A stretch of 56,014 bases of DNA from Desulfobacterales bacterium RIFOXYA12_FULL_46_15 (GCA_001799395.1 MGTJ01000009.1:1-56014), one strand, 5' to 3'; shown: positions 1 through 8,787, counted from the stretch's first letter. The notes: generated by a model from the sequence alone, not told the origin. Numbers and translations are program-made.

Positions 1-1065
1 GAGCTCATGCATTTGAATGCCAAAGAAGGTCTTTCCCTGATAAATGGAACCTCCGGAATGGTGGGCCTTGCCTGTACCGTTATCTCGGAAGCGACGAATA
101 CATTGAAAAATTCCGATATTATAGCTGCTTTTGCCATTGAAACACTCATGGGAAGATTTAATCCCTTTGATCCGATTGTCCATGAACAAAAATACCACCC
201 CGGCCAATATGCCACTGCACTCAATTTAACAAAGCTTCTTAAAGGAAGTGAACTGGCAATTGATGAGCTGGAGCTCTCTATAAAACTTCAGTCGACACTC
301 AAGGAGCATAAAGGGGTTTCCGTGGCGCATATCCCGGTTGAAGATGCTTACTCTATCCGGTGCACGCCTCAGTTTGTAGGGCCTACAAAAGAAGCTGTAC
401 AACATGCCCGTGAAGTCCTTTTAAGAGAACTCAATTCCAGTAATGATAATCCACTGATTTTTACCGAACTTGATACATTCTTTCACAATGGCCATTTCCA
501 TGGCCAGCCCATCTCTTTTGCAATGGATTGTCTGGGAATCGCAATGGTTAACCTCGGGGTTGTCAGTGACAGGCGCATTGATAGATTCATGGACCAGCAC
601 CACAGTACAGGGCTTCCCCCGTTCTTGTGCAAAGAAGATACAGGTGTCCGCATGGGGCTTATGGGCGGTCAGTTCATGACGACCTCCCTTGTGGCTGAAA
701 ACAGAACCCTTGCCGTTCCTGCATCCATCCAGTCCATTACTTCAACCGCTGATTTTCAGGATATTGTCAGCTTTGGCCTCATTGCCGGCAGAAAAGCCAG
801 AAAGATCGTTGAAAACACCAACCACATCCTGAGTTTCGAGCTTCTCTGCGCAGCCCAGGCAGCAGACATCAGAGGGCCTGAGAAATTGAGCCCGGCCGGT
901 AAGATCATGCACAAGGCTGTTCGTGAAACCCTTGGCTACATGGATTACGATAAGGTGTATATTGATGACCTCGAAGAACTTAAAAAGAGAATTGAGTCTG
1001 GTGAGTTTGTAGAAAGGGTTGAAAAAGAAGTGGGTGAGCTTCTGATCGTTCATGAAAAAAAATAA
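1..1065 (+). CDS. MIO-type aromatic amino acid ammonia-lyase or 2,3-aminomutase, 5' truncated by window edge
   Basis: The reading frame is open from base 1, so the first ATG (base 7) is internal and about 150-190 N-terminal residues are missing, including the Ala-Ser-Gly that forms the MIO cofactor. What remains is the C-terminal two thirds of the histidine/phenylalanine ammonia-lyase family: an INGTSGM segment, the HxPGQ region, YSIRCTPQ, ELNSSNDNPL, FHGQPISFAMD, and the ENRT and ELLCAAQ helices. Compared with the true HutH at 38.9-40.4 kb (INGTQLM, MNSSTENPL), the NGTSGM and NSSNDNP forms are closer to what I recall of bacterial tyrosine aminomutase and tyrosine/phenylalanine ammonia-lyases. 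An aminotransferase, Lrp regulator and BKACE follow in the same direction. Family assignment is firm. Lyase versus aminomutase, and the substrate, are inference. Confidence 0.85.
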   Translation, partial: ELMHLNAKEGLSLINGTSGMVGLACTVISEATNTLKNSDIIAAFAIETLMGRFNPFDPIVHEQKYHPGQYATALNLTKLLKGSELAIDELELSIKLQSTLKEHKGVSVAHIPVEDAYSIRCTPQFVGPTKEAVQHAREVLLRELNSSNDNPLIFTELDTFFHNGHFHGQPISFAMDCLGIAMVNLGVVSDRRIDRFMDQHHSTGLPPFLCKEDTGVRMGLMGGQFMTTSLVAENRTLAVPASIQSITSTADFQDIVSFGLIAGRKARKIVENTNHILSFELLCAAQAADIRGPEKLSPAGKIMHKAVRETLGYMDYDKVYIDDLEELKKRIESGEFVERVEKEVGELLIVHEKK

Positions 1066-1100
1066 AGACATAAAAAAACAAGACTTAAGGATAAGACGCC

Positions 1101-2456
1101 ATGCCTAAAGAAACAATAGGGATTGAAGAACAGGTTGAAAAGAAGATAGGAGATGCTTACAGGGAGAAATTCCCGGTTTCAAAAAAGCATCATGAAGAAC
1201 TGATCAATTATATTCCCGGCGGTGCAACCCGAAGTTTAAGCTATTTCAAACCCTTTCCCATCCATGTTGAATATGGTGAGGGCGCCTTTGTTTTCACCCC
1301 TGAAGGACATAAGCTCCTGGATGTCACTAATGCCTATGGCGCCATTGTTCATGGGCATGGTGACCCGGATGTGGTGAAAGCGGTTCAGGACGGTATTGCA
1401 AAAGGGTCCCAGTATTCAAGCCCGACACAAGGCCAGTACAAACTTGCAAAGCTTCTGTGTGAAAGGGTGCCGGGCTTTGACCGGGTCAGGTTTTTAAATT
1501 CCGGAACGGAAGCCACCCTTTTTGCCATGAGAACGGCCAGGGCTTATACAGGAAAAGATAAAATTCTGAAAATGGTCGGCGGTTTTCACGGCACCCATGA
1601 CAGTGTGGCTGCATCAACCAAGAAAAATATCATCACGGCCGGTATCCCCAAAGGCATGACAGAGGATATGATAGAAGTGAGCTTTAATGATTTTGAAACC
1701 TTGGAAAAAAAAGTAAAGGAAAATGCATCAGAGCTGGCCGCCGTGATCATGGAACCCTTTCTGGGAGCCGGCGGGATTGTGCTTCCGAAAAAAGGGTATC
1801 TGGAGCATGCAAGAAAAGTTACTGAGGACCATAAAGTCCTTCTGATTTTTGATGAAATTTTTTCTTTCCGGGTGAATACCGGAGGCTGCCAGAAACTCTG
1901 GGGTGTGACCCCGGATCTGACGACGGTCGGAAAGGTTGTGGGCGGCGGGCTTCCCATTGGTGTATTTGGCGGAAAAAAAGAAATCATGAATATCTACTGC
2001 CATGAAAATACCGACAAACCTCTCTACCATTCCGGGACTTTCAACGGCTATGAAACCGTGATGCAGGCAGGCTATGCAGCCTTGTCCAAATACGATGAAA
2101 AGGCGGTAGCCTATATCAACGGTCTTGGGGCCAGGTTACAGGAAGGGCTTTTAAAAAGCTTTAAAACCAATGGGTTGAAGATCCAGTCCAACCAGATCGG
2201 GTCGCTCTTGAACCTTCATTTTTATAATGAACCCATCACAACGGCGGAGCAGGTTTTAAAATCCGAAGAGAAGCTCCATGCCCTGATGCACCTGTCCCTT
2301 TTAAACAAAGGTGTTTTTACCATCCCAAGGGGATTGTTCATCCTGTCAACAGCCATGACTCATCAGGAAATAGATTTTCTGGTTGAAAAAATAGATGAAA
2401 CCTTAAAAGAATTGTTGCCATTAATTCAAGAAAAATATAACCATTTACTCTCATAA
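1101..2456 (+). CDS. class III PLP aminotransferase, beta-amino acid (beta-phenylalanine) transaminase type
   Basis: This 451-residue protein is a fold-type I, class III aminotransferase related to glutamate-1-semialdehyde aminomutase. Visible motifs are NSGTEA (133-138, phosphate cup), FDE (250-252, Asp251 to the pyridine nitrogen), TTVGK with Lys278 as the Schiff-base lysine, GGGLPIGVFGG and HSGTFNG. The N-terminal motif is PGGATR with Arg44. GSA aminomutases instead read PGGVNSPVR, with the arginine three residues later. From memory, the Variovorax beta-phenylalanine aminotransferase has its carboxylate-binding Arg41 at the same place as Arg44 here, and shares the late LLN...PRG and GSL-N-HF stretches. 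It starts 35 bp after the lyase, with an AAGGA box upstream. The likely reaction converts a beta-amino acid to a beta-keto acid. An alternative is GSA aminomutase (hemL), which the arginine position and context disfavour. Confidence 0.85.
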   Translation: MPKETIGIEEQVEKKIGDAYREKFPVSKKHHEELINYIPGGATRSLSYFKPFPIHVEYGEGAFVFTPEGHKLLDVTNAYGAIVHGHGDPDVVKAVQDGIAKGSQYSSPTQGQYKLAKLLCERVPGFDRVRFLNSGTEATLFAMRTARAYTGKDKILKMVGGFHGTHDSVAASTKKNIITAGIPKGMTEDMIEVSFNDFETLEKKVKENASELAAVIMEPFLGAGGIVLPKKGYLEHARKVTEDHKVLLIFDEIFSFRVNTGGCQKLWGVTPDLTTVGKVVGGGLPIGVFGGKKEIMNIYCHENTDKPLYHSGTFNGYETVMQAGYAALSKYDEKAVAYINGLGARLQEGLLKSFKTNGLKIQSNQIGSLLNLHFYNEPITTAEQVLKSEEKLHALMHLSLLNKGVFTIPRGLFILSTAMTHQEIDFLVEKIDETLKELLPLIQEKYNHLLS

Positions 2457-2492
2457 CAGGGATATAATTTAATTATCAAAGAGAGAGAATAA

Positions 2493-2975
2493 ATGGTTCT
2501 GGACAAAATTGACAAACAGATTTTAAACACACTTCAGGAAAATGGGAAAACAACCAATTCCAAACTGTCTAAAATCGTCGGGATTTCAGCTCCTGCAACG
2601 CTTGAAAGAGTTAAAAGACTTGAGCTTGCAGGAGTCATCTCCCATTTTACGGCCGTGCTGGACCCGGAAAAAATCGGGTTTTCAATCATGGCCATGGTCA
2701 GCATCAGCTTAAGCCTGAGCAACCTGTCGTCTGTGGCAGCCATCAAAAAAAGATTTGTGGAGCTGGATGAAGTGGTGGAGTGCTACCAGATTGCAGGTGC
2801 CAATGATTTTGTCCTTAAGGTGATTGCAAAAGATATTAAAACCTATGGGGAGTTCATGAATAAGAAACTCACCCAGATAGAAGGCATTCAGGTTATCAAA
2901 TCCTCTTTTGTGATCGACAATGTCAAGGAAAAGAAAATGTTCATCCTTGATCTGAATGAGGAATACGGAGTATAG
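2493..2975 (+). CDS. Lrp/AsnC-family transcriptional regulator
   Basis: A 160-residue protein with the standard Lrp/AsnC layout. An N-terminal winged helix-turn-helix covers about residues 4-60 (LDKIDKQILNTL, then SKIVGISAPATLERVKRLE), followed by a RAM/ACT-like ligand-binding domain with the ECYQIAGANDFVLKV strand. It lies 36 bp after the aminotransferase and 32 bp before the BKACE gene, so it is probably co-transcribed with the enzymes. Family members usually bind amino acids, so a local sensor of the amino acid substrate fits; this is inference. The start is preceded by a purine-rich AAGAGAGAG box. The C-terminal residues after about 150 are charged and unremarkable. Confidence 0.9.
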   Translation: MVLDKIDKQILNTLQENGKTTNSKLSKIVGISAPATLERVKRLELAGVISHFTAVLDPEKIGFSIMAMVSISLSLSNLSSVAAIKKRFVELDEVVECYQIAGANDFVLKVIAKDIKTYGEFMNKKLTQIEGIQVIKSSFVIDNVKEKKMFILDLNEEYGV

Positions 2976-3007
2976 AAAACAAAAAAAATCATCAGGAGAA
3001 GTAAATA

Positions 3008-3943
3008 ATGGATAATAAAATTATTATAACAGCCGCCATTACAGGGTCTGTTCATATCCCCACCATGAGTGATTACCTTCCCATAACGCCTGATCAGATT
3101 GTGGAGGATGCAGTCAAAGCCCATGAAGCCGGTGCTGCCATTGCCCATATCCATGTGAGAAACCCGGAAAACGGCTTGCCTGTATCAGACCCGGCTCTTT
3201 TCATGGAGGTTTGCAGCAAGATCAAGAAAAGATGCAATATCATCCTGCTTCCCACCACCGGCGGCGGTATGAACCAGACCACGGAAGAAAAACTGATTCC
3301 TATCAAGCAACTGAGGCCCGAGATGTGTTCTTTTGACCCGGCCCCCTTTAATTTCGGCATTTTCCAGATTGCAGGCCGTTTTAATGAATATAAATATGCC
3401 TGGGAAAAAGACTATCTCGAACTCTGCAAGAATGTCACCTTCAGACCTACCTTCAACGATGATATCATTTATGGGAAGGCTTTCCTTGAAATCGATACCA
3501 AACCGGAACTTGAAATCTATGAACTGGGCCATGTTTCTTATGTAAAATGGCTTCTGGAAGAAAATATGTTGAAGCCTCCGGTACACCTTCAGTTCGTATT
3601 CGGCCCCATGGTGGGATGGATGGTGCCGTCTGTAAAACACCTGGTATTGATTTATGATGAGGCAAAGGAAGTCCTGGGTGAAAATAATTTCACATGGTCT
3701 GTGGCTGCAGGCGGCAGATTCCAGATCCCCATCACCAGTACGGCCATGGCCATGGGCGCACAGAATGTCAGGGTCGGACTTGAAGATTCCATATATGCCG
3801 GTAAAGGTATCATGGCAAAGGCCAGTGCCGATCAGGTCAATATTGTGAAACGGGTGGCAAAGGAGATGAGCCTTGAACCTGCCACTTCTGATGAGGCAAG
3901 ACAGATTCTTCAATTAAAAGGGCTTGATAAGGTTGCATTCTGA
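3008..3943 (+). CDS. BKACE (DUF849) beta-keto acid cleavage enzyme
   Basis: 311 residues, the normal length for the BKACE/3-keto-5-aminohexanoate cleavage family. These zinc-dependent TIM-barrel enzymes condense a beta-keto acid with acetyl-CoA and release acetoacetate plus a new acyl-CoA. The zinc ligands appear as the HIH pair (His47, His49) in AHIHVRNP. A family glutamate is visible in VGLEDS (Glu259), and TTGGG near residue 85 and QFVFGP are also typical. AGGAG precedes the ATG at good spacing. The substrate cannot be read from sequence. A bulky hydrophobic or aromatic beta-keto acid would fit the upstream lyase/aminomutase and beta-aminotransferase. The classical lysine-fermentation Kce role is less likely because no other lysine-fermentation genes are nearby. 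Confidence 0.92.
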   Translation: MDNKIIITAAITGSVHIPTMSDYLPITPDQIVEDAVKAHEAGAAIAHIHVRNPENGLPVSDPALFMEVCSKIKKRCNIILLPTTGGGMNQTTEEKLIPIKQLRPEMCSFDPAPFNFGIFQIAGRFNEYKYAWEKDYLELCKNVTFRPTFNDDIIYGKAFLEIDTKPELEIYELGHVSYVKWLLEENMLKPPVHLQFVFGPMVGWMVPSVKHLVLIYDEAKEVLGENNFTWSVAAGGRFQIPITSTAMAMGAQNVRVGLEDSIYAGKGIMAKASADQVNIVKRVAKEMSLEPATSDEARQILQLKGLDKVAF

Positions 3944-4028
3944 TTTTTTTAGATCCTTTTTTTGTAAAAGTCTTTAAAAGACAGAGGCGATTTGACAGTA
4001 TAATGTGAAATAATAAAGGAGGGCATCG

Positions 4029-5609
4029 TTGAATTATTCAGGTTACGCTTCAATTCATGCTCGGCATATTCCTGATAAGGTTTGCCTGATCGAAAGAACC
4101 CCGGCAACGGGAGGGAGACGATCCTTTACCTGGAAGGAATTTAATGACGAGATCAACAGAACTTCTAATTTTCTGGCAAAAGAGCTGGGGGTCAGGCATG
4201 GAGATTTTGTCATGCACCTTCAGAAAGATTCACTGGAATGGCTTGTCACCTATTATGCAGTTATTCGCCTGGGAGCCGTTGTCGTTCCGTTGAATTTTCG
4301 TTTTGAAACATCTGATGTCCTTTATGCAGCCGAAGTTTGTAAACCGGATGTTTTTATTCTAGGGTCTGAATTTTTAGGCGTTGTCCAGCCCGGGCAAAAA
4401 AATCTGCCGACCATTAAAAATTATATCTGTGTCGGCAAAGATGTCCCCAAAGATATGATCGATTTTAAAACGATCCAGGCATATCCGGATACTTCAGATG
4501 CACTTGTGGAAGTTGACAGAGACCATGATCTTGCCATGATGTTCACCTCCGGTACGACCGGAAAACCCAAACCCGTCCTTCATACCCATTATTCCATCAA
4601 TAATACGGCCATCGGTAATGGAATGACCTATTTCGTCCAGAAGGATGATAATTATTTATTCTTTTTACCTTTATACCACAGCGGTACCATGTTTTTATGG
4701 GCTCCTTTTTATGCAACCGGGGCAACCGGAACGATCATAAGGGATTTCCGTGATCCCAAATGGATTATTGAGGCTGTTGCCGAAGAAAAATGTACGGACG
4801 TGCTTTTTGTAGTTCCCATCGGTATTGCAGTTTTAAATGCCATTGCAAAGGGAGATCTGCAACTGGAGAATTATGATCTTTCTTCCTGGAAATATATGGA
4901 AATAGGTGCTCAGCCCGTACCCTTCGATATCATGAAACTTCTGGTTGAAAAATTGCCCTGCGCCGTATCTAATATTTACGGTATCACCGAAGGCGGAGGC
5001 GGGGGGTTGTTTAATCTGTATCCTGAAGATGTTCTTGCAAGACCCGGTTCCATAGGCAAACCCACCTTTGGGGTTGAGGCCAAAATTGTCGGACCGACAG
5101 GAGAGGAATTACCGGATGGCCAGGTCGGAGAGCTTATCTTCCGCACCCCCCGCATGATGCGGGAATATTATTCAAACCCTGAAAAAACAAAAGAAACCAT
5201 AAAAAATGGTTGGCTTTATACCGGAGATTTATTAAAGAAGGACAAAGAGGGGTATTTCTATATTGTCGACCGGATGAAAGATATGGTTACCAGCGGTGGT
5301 GAGAATATTTTCCCGGTTGAAATTGAAGATGCACTCATGGATCACCCCGACATTGATGATGTAGCATGTATCGGATATCCCGATGACAGGCTGGTGGAAA
5401 TCGTGCTTGCCGTAGTCCAGGTAAAAGAAGGAAAACACCTGTCTGAAGAACAGGTGATCGAGTTTGCAAAGTCCAAATTGTCCCTTTATAAGGTACCCAG
5501 AAAGGTCATTTTTGACCGGGTACCGCGGAATCCCACTGGAAAACTCATGAAACCGCAACTCCGGGAAAAATACACCGGCCGGAAGGAGGCATTTAAAAAA
5601 TTAGATTAA
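4029..5609 (+). CDS. AMP-forming acyl-CoA ligase (ANL superfamily)
   Basis: 526 residues beginning at TTG, chosen because AAAGGAGGG lies just upstream at correct spacing and the N-terminus then aligns with the family. It has the P-loop MFTSGTTGKPKP (about 173-184), the adenine-binding IYGITEGGG, the YTGDLL motif, the hinge DRMKDM, and the A10 lysine motif NPTGKLMKP near residue 510, so both the large and the rotating C-terminal domains are complete. It makes an acyl-CoA from a carboxylate, ATP and CoA. The carboxylate is not evident: an aryl acid escaping the pathway, or acetoacetate released by BKACE, are both possible. It is 85 bp after the BKACE stop and is followed by a hairpin terminator. 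Confidence 0.88.
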   Translation: MNYSGYASIHARHIPDKVCLIERTPATGGRRSFTWKEFNDEINRTSNFLAKELGVRHGDFVMHLQKDSLEWLVTYYAVIRLGAVVVPLNFRFETSDVLYAAEVCKPDVFILGSEFLGVVQPGQKNLPTIKNYICVGKDVPKDMIDFKTIQAYPDTSDALVEVDRDHDLAMMFTSGTTGKPKPVLHTHYSINNTAIGNGMTYFVQKDDNYLFFLPLYHSGTMFLWAPFYATGATGTIIRDFRDPKWIIEAVAEEKCTDVLFVVPIGIAVLNAIAKGDLQLENYDLSSWKYMEIGAQPVPFDIMKLLVEKLPCAVSNIYGITEGGGGGLFNLYPEDVLARPGSIGKPTFGVEAKIVGPTGEELPDGQVGELIFRTPRMMREYYSNPEKTKETIKNGWLYTGDLLKKDKEGYFYIVDRMKDMVTSGGENIFPVEIEDALMDHPDIDDVACIGYPDDRLVEIVLAVVQVKEGKHLSEEQVIEFAKSKLSLYKVPRKVIFDRVPRNPTGKLMKPQLREKYTGRKEAFKKLD

Positions 5610-5610
5610 A

Positions 5611-5643
5611 TAAGTCAAAGCTGTTTTGCTTGACTTCTTTTTG
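5611..5643 (+). terminator. rho-independent terminator after the acyl-CoA ligase
   Basis: An inverted repeat (AAGTCAAAGC ... GCTTGACTT, one bulged A) with a TGTTTT loop is followed by CTTTTTG. It starts two bases after the ligase stop and separates the enzyme genes from the TRAP transporter genes, so the two parts may be transcribed separately or with partial read-through. Confidence 0.6.
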
Positions 5644-5661
5644 AACTGAAAATACGCTGTT

Positions 5662-5738
5662 GTTGAGTTCGACGTGTAAAATGATAATTAGTTTGATTCC
5701 AAAAGTTGAAACAGGTGCAGACCCTTTTGGTTTGCACC
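5662..5738 (+). promoter_or_regulatory. candidate promoter and leader hairpin upstream of dctP
   Basis: A weak sigma70-like pair, TTGTTG then 17 bp then GATAAT, ends around base 5690. Downstream of it is an imperfect 10-bp inverted repeat GGTGCAGACC / GGTTTGCACC (5714-5738) with a short T-rich loop and no U-tract after it. It lies about 40 bp before the dctP start, in the expected 5' untranslated region. It could be an operator or a leader hairpin. The promoter match is poor, so this is tentative. Confidence 0.3.
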
Positions 5739-5778
5739 ACAATTTATAAACTTAACATTAAAGGAAAGGAACTAAGTT

Positions 5779-6858
5779 ATGAAGCTGAAAAGATTTTTAG
5801 TGTTGATGCTTGTTTTAGTAGTCGGATCATTTATGTTCATTGCACCGGCCTCTTCTGAAGAAAAACCGGATCCTCTTGCCAAATGGGCCCCTGCCTTTGA
5901 TCCCAAAGGCGCAAAATTCAAATGTGTAGTTTCAAACGTATCCACACCGGCGCTTGTCGGCACCTATGCCGGGTTTGAAATCCGTGATGAACTCTGGAAA
6001 AGAACCAACGGCCAGATTTATCTGGATTATAAACCCTTATCTATTCTAGGCGGCGAAGTGGAAGTCCTCAACATGGTCCAGATGGGTGCGGTCCAGGGCA
6101 TCAGTGTCAGCTCAGTTGCCTCTACCAACCTCGGACCCAGGTTCGGCGTTGTCAACCTGCCTTTCCTGGTGGACTCATTTGCAAAGCTGGACAAATTCAC
6201 CGGCAACAAGGTTCTTTTCGACCATTTCCTCATGGCAGCCGACCATCAGGGCATGACAGCACTTGATATCACCGGTTACGGCAATTATGGCTGGGCCACC
6301 AATAATCCTGTCAAGACACTTGATGATGCCAAAAAAGTAAAGTTCAGAATCGCCGAAGCCGCCGTTAATCAGCTTTCCTATAAAAACTGGGGATTCAACC
6401 CGGTTTCCATGCCCTGGACCGATGTTCAGGTGGCTCTGAAACAAGGCGTTATCGATGGTCTGGATCATACCCCTGCCGTGTGTAATCTGACCAAGAAATT
6501 TGAGGTTGCCAAGTATTTTACCCAGCTTAATTATGCCCAGGGTCTTTTTATCTGGCTCTTTAACAAAGCCTGGCTGGAAAGTCTTCCCCAGGATTTAAGA
6601 GAGACTTTTATTAAAACCGTACACGATGTCTGCGTTGAGAACAGAAAAAGGACTGCAACCTGGGAAGAAGAACAGATCGCAGCTTCCAAAGCAACCGGTG
6701 TAGAATTCATTAAACTGTCCGATGCCGATATGCAAACCCTGAAAGGACTGAGTAAAGGCACCTACGATACCTATGCCAAGGAAATCAACCAGCTTAACCC
6801 TGGCGACACATACAAACCGGCCAATTATCTCCAGGAAGTTGTGGATTTCCTGAAATAG
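5779..6858 (+). CDS. dctP: TRAP transporter solute-binding protein DctP
   Basis: 359 residues. It has a classical signal peptide (MKLKRF, hydrophobic core to about residue 23, cleavage near APASSEE), then a DctP-type periplasmic binding domain. The segment around KKVKFRIAEA carries the arginine that in this family usually contacts the substrate carboxylate, and WTDVQVALKQGVIDGLD is the conserved hinge helix motif. It captures a carboxylate ligand for the DctQM permease encoded directly downstream. The ligand is not readable. The position behind the amino acid degradation genes suggests an aromatic or other amino/keto acid. Confidence 0.93.
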   Translation: MKLKRFLVLMLVLVVGSFMFIAPASSEEKPDPLAKWAPAFDPKGAKFKCVVSNVSTPALVGTYAGFEIRDELWKRTNGQIYLDYKPLSILGGEVEVLNMVQMGAVQGISVSSVASTNLGPRFGVVNLPFLVDSFAKLDKFTGNKVLFDHFLMAADHQGMTALDITGYGNYGWATNNPVKTLDDAKKVKFRIAEAAVNQLSYKNWGFNPVSMPWTDVQVALKQGVIDGLDHTPAVCNLTKKFEVAKYFTQLNYAQGLFIWLFNKAWLESLPQDLRETFIKTVHDVCVENRKRTATWEEEQIAASKATGVEFIKLSDADMQTLKGLSKGTYDTYAKEINQLNPGDTYKPANYLQEVVDFLK

Positions 6859-6903
6859 CCTGTAATTCAGACATTATTAATTAAAAAGAATAGGACCTGG
6901 TTT

Positions 6904-7398
6904 ATGATTGGAAATATTTCAAAAAAAATAGATACATTCTTGACTCACATTGAAGAATGGAGCCTTTTTATTATTGTTATGGTGTCCCTGATCTCGCTGT
7001 TTGCCAATGTGGTGCTGCGGTACGGGTTCAGCTATACCCTGGCCTGGAGCGAGGAGCTGGGGCGTATTGTCATGATTTATACCACCATGCTGGGAACCAG
7101 TCTTTCAGTAAAAAAAGGGGCTGTGATAAGAATTGATGCTCTGGTCCAGATTGTACCCAAGCTTAAACCAGGCCTGACTTTTTATTCCAATATCCTGATG
7201 ATTTTCTTTTCCGGGATGATGATCTATTACGGGTATACCATGACCCTGCTTCAGTATACCACCCATCAGAAAACCATCATCATGCAGATCCCCCTTGTGA
7301 TTGTCTACGCCATCATGCCGTTGATGGGCATTATGACATTGATCCGGACATTACAGGTATTGGCTCAGGACATTAAAAATTTGAAGCAGCAGAAATAA
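6904..7398 (+). CDS. dctQ: TRAP transporter small permease subunit DctQ
   Basis: 164 residues with four predicted membrane helices (about 18-38, 50-68, 91-110, 127-148) and the AWSEELGR motif after helix 1 that marks DctQ proteins. It pairs with DctM to form the membrane part of the sodium-coupled TRAP importer. It begins 45 bp after dctP and ends 13 bp before dctM, consistent with one transcript. Confidence 0.92.
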   Translation: MIGNISKKIDTFLTHIEEWSLFIIVMVSLISLFANVVLRYGFSYTLAWSEELGRIVMIYTTMLGTSLSVKKGAVIRIDALVQIVPKLKPGLTFYSNILMIFFSGMMIYYGYTMTLLQYTTHQKTIIMQIPLVIVYAIMPLMGIMTLIRTLQVLAQDIKNLKQQK

Positions 7399-7411
7399 AG
7401 GGGGAAGCTCA

Positions 7412-8707
7412 ATGCAATCAAGCGATATCATCATCATGGCGATCCTCCTGGGTTGCCTTATTTCTTATGTACCTGTTTTTTTAAGCCTGTTTATCGCATC
7501 CACCGTTGGGTTTCTGTTTTTCCTGAACATGCCTCTCGGAATGATGGTTCAGACCCTGTTCCGGAGCGTGGATAATTTCGGGCTAATCGTGGTCCTGTTC
7601 TTTGTTCTCTGCGGCAATATCATGACCAAGGGGAAAATGGTGGAAAAACTCATTAGCTTTGCCAATTCCATGGTAAGCTGGCTGCCGGGCGGGCTCGGCA
7701 TGGCCGGTGTCATCGGTTGCGGGCTTTTCGGTGCCATTTCCGGATCAACCGTGGCAACCGTGGTTGCCCTGGGCGGGTTCATGATCCCGGCCCTCCTGAG
7801 AAACGGCTATGATGAAGATTATACCGTCGGGCTTATGACTACCTCCCCGAACCTGGGTGTCATTATACCACCGAGCATCAGTATGATTTTTTATTCCATG
7901 ATCAGCAATGTGTCCCTGGAAGGGCTGTTCCTGACCGGGTTCATACCGGGAATCATCATTATCCTCTGCGTCTGCATCTACACCTATGTATTGTACAGGG
8001 ACCGGAAGGATATCAAGCGGCTGCCGAGGCCGACTCTGGGCCAGATGTTCGGTATTTTCAAAGAAGGTTTCTGGTCCATCATGCTGATTGTGATCATTTT
8101 CGGTGGTATTTTTACCGGTGCCTTCACAGCCAATGAGGCTGCCGTCGTGGCCAGCGTCTATGCCTTTTTTGTGGAGCTGGTGATTTACAAATCCATGAAT
8201 TTCAAGGATGTCAAAGATGTCTGCGTCAGTTCAGCCCTGACAACGGCCACCCTGCTGCTTATCGTAGCCTGTGCCACGGTCTTCGGACGCTACCTGACCT
8301 TTGAAAACATCCCCAACCGGGTGGCGGAACTAGTCATCGGCAGTATACATTCACCATGGGTCTTTCTTTTTGTAATGAATATCCTGCTATTGATTGTCGG
8401 TATGTTCATGGATATCATCTCCGCTACCCTGATCTTGGGGCCGGTCTTTTTGCCTTTGCTCAGTGCTTTTAACGTGGACCCCATGCATTTCGGGCTCCTC
8501 ATGACCGTGAACCTGGCCATCGGGTACTGCACCCCGCCCATGGGGGTCAGCCTTTTCATCGTCGGGTCCATGACCAAGAAGGATATTATTTTTGTTACAA
8601 AGGCGGCCATGCCGACCATGATCATCCAGATCTCTGTGCTGTTCTTTTTAACCTATTTTCCCGGTATAGTGCTTTACCTGCCCAGGCTTTTCGGCTATCA
8701 CAAATAA
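7412..8707 (+). CDS. dctM: TRAP transporter large permease subunit DctM
   Basis: 431 residues, almost entirely hydrophobic, with about 12 membrane segments. It shows DctM landmarks: GLFGAISGSTVATVVALG near residues 107-124, TSPNLGVIIPPSISMI near 147-162, and the second-half repeat with NLAIGYCTPPMGVSLF. These two pseudo-symmetric loops form the substrate and sodium path in TRAP permeases. Its start has an AAGGGGGAAG ribosome-binding site. A strong hairpin terminator follows its stop, closing the transport operon. Confidence 0.95.
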   Translation: MQSSDIIIMAILLGCLISYVPVFLSLFIASTVGFLFFLNMPLGMMVQTLFRSVDNFGLIVVLFFVLCGNIMTKGKMVEKLISFANSMVSWLPGGLGMAGVIGCGLFGAISGSTVATVVALGGFMIPALLRNGYDEDYTVGLMTTSPNLGVIIPPSISMIFYSMISNVSLEGLFLTGFIPGIIIILCVCIYTYVLYRDRKDIKRLPRPTLGQMFGIFKEGFWSIMLIVIIFGGIFTGAFTANEAAVVASVYAFFVELVIYKSMNFKDVKDVCVSSALTTATLLLIVACATVFGRYLTFENIPNRVAELVIGSIHSPWVFLFVMNILLLIVGMFMDIISATLILGPVFLPLLSAFNVDPMHFGLLMTVNLAIGYCTPPMGVSLFIVGSMTKKDIIFVTKAAMPTMIIQISVLFFLTYFPGIVLYLPRLFGYHK

Positions 8708-8729
8708 AACGATGCCGGGATAAAAATTT

Positions 8730-8775
8730 AAAGCCGGTATTCAAAAAGAAAATTTCTCTTGGAATACCGGCTTTT
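8730..8775. terminator. bidirectional terminator between dctM and the response regulator
   Basis: A perfect 13-bp inverted repeat (AAAGCCGGTATTC / GAATACCGGCTTT) with an A/T-rich loop, followed by T residues on the plus strand and preceded by A residues that give U on the minus strand. It lies between the convergent ends of dctM (8707) and the minus-strand regulator (8788) and can serve both. Confidence 0.85.
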
Positions 8776-8787
8776 GATTTATGGGTA

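Noticed and set aside
3185-3913. 242-codon open frame antisense to BKACE
   Set aside because: Low-complexity shadow of a well-conserved gene on the other strand; no family resemblance or ribosome-binding site.
3992-4004. TTGACA and TATAAT close together upstream of the acyl-CoA ligase
   Set aside because: The two hexamers are separated by only one base, so they cannot be the -35 and -10 of the same promoter. No partner at 16-18 bp is convincing.
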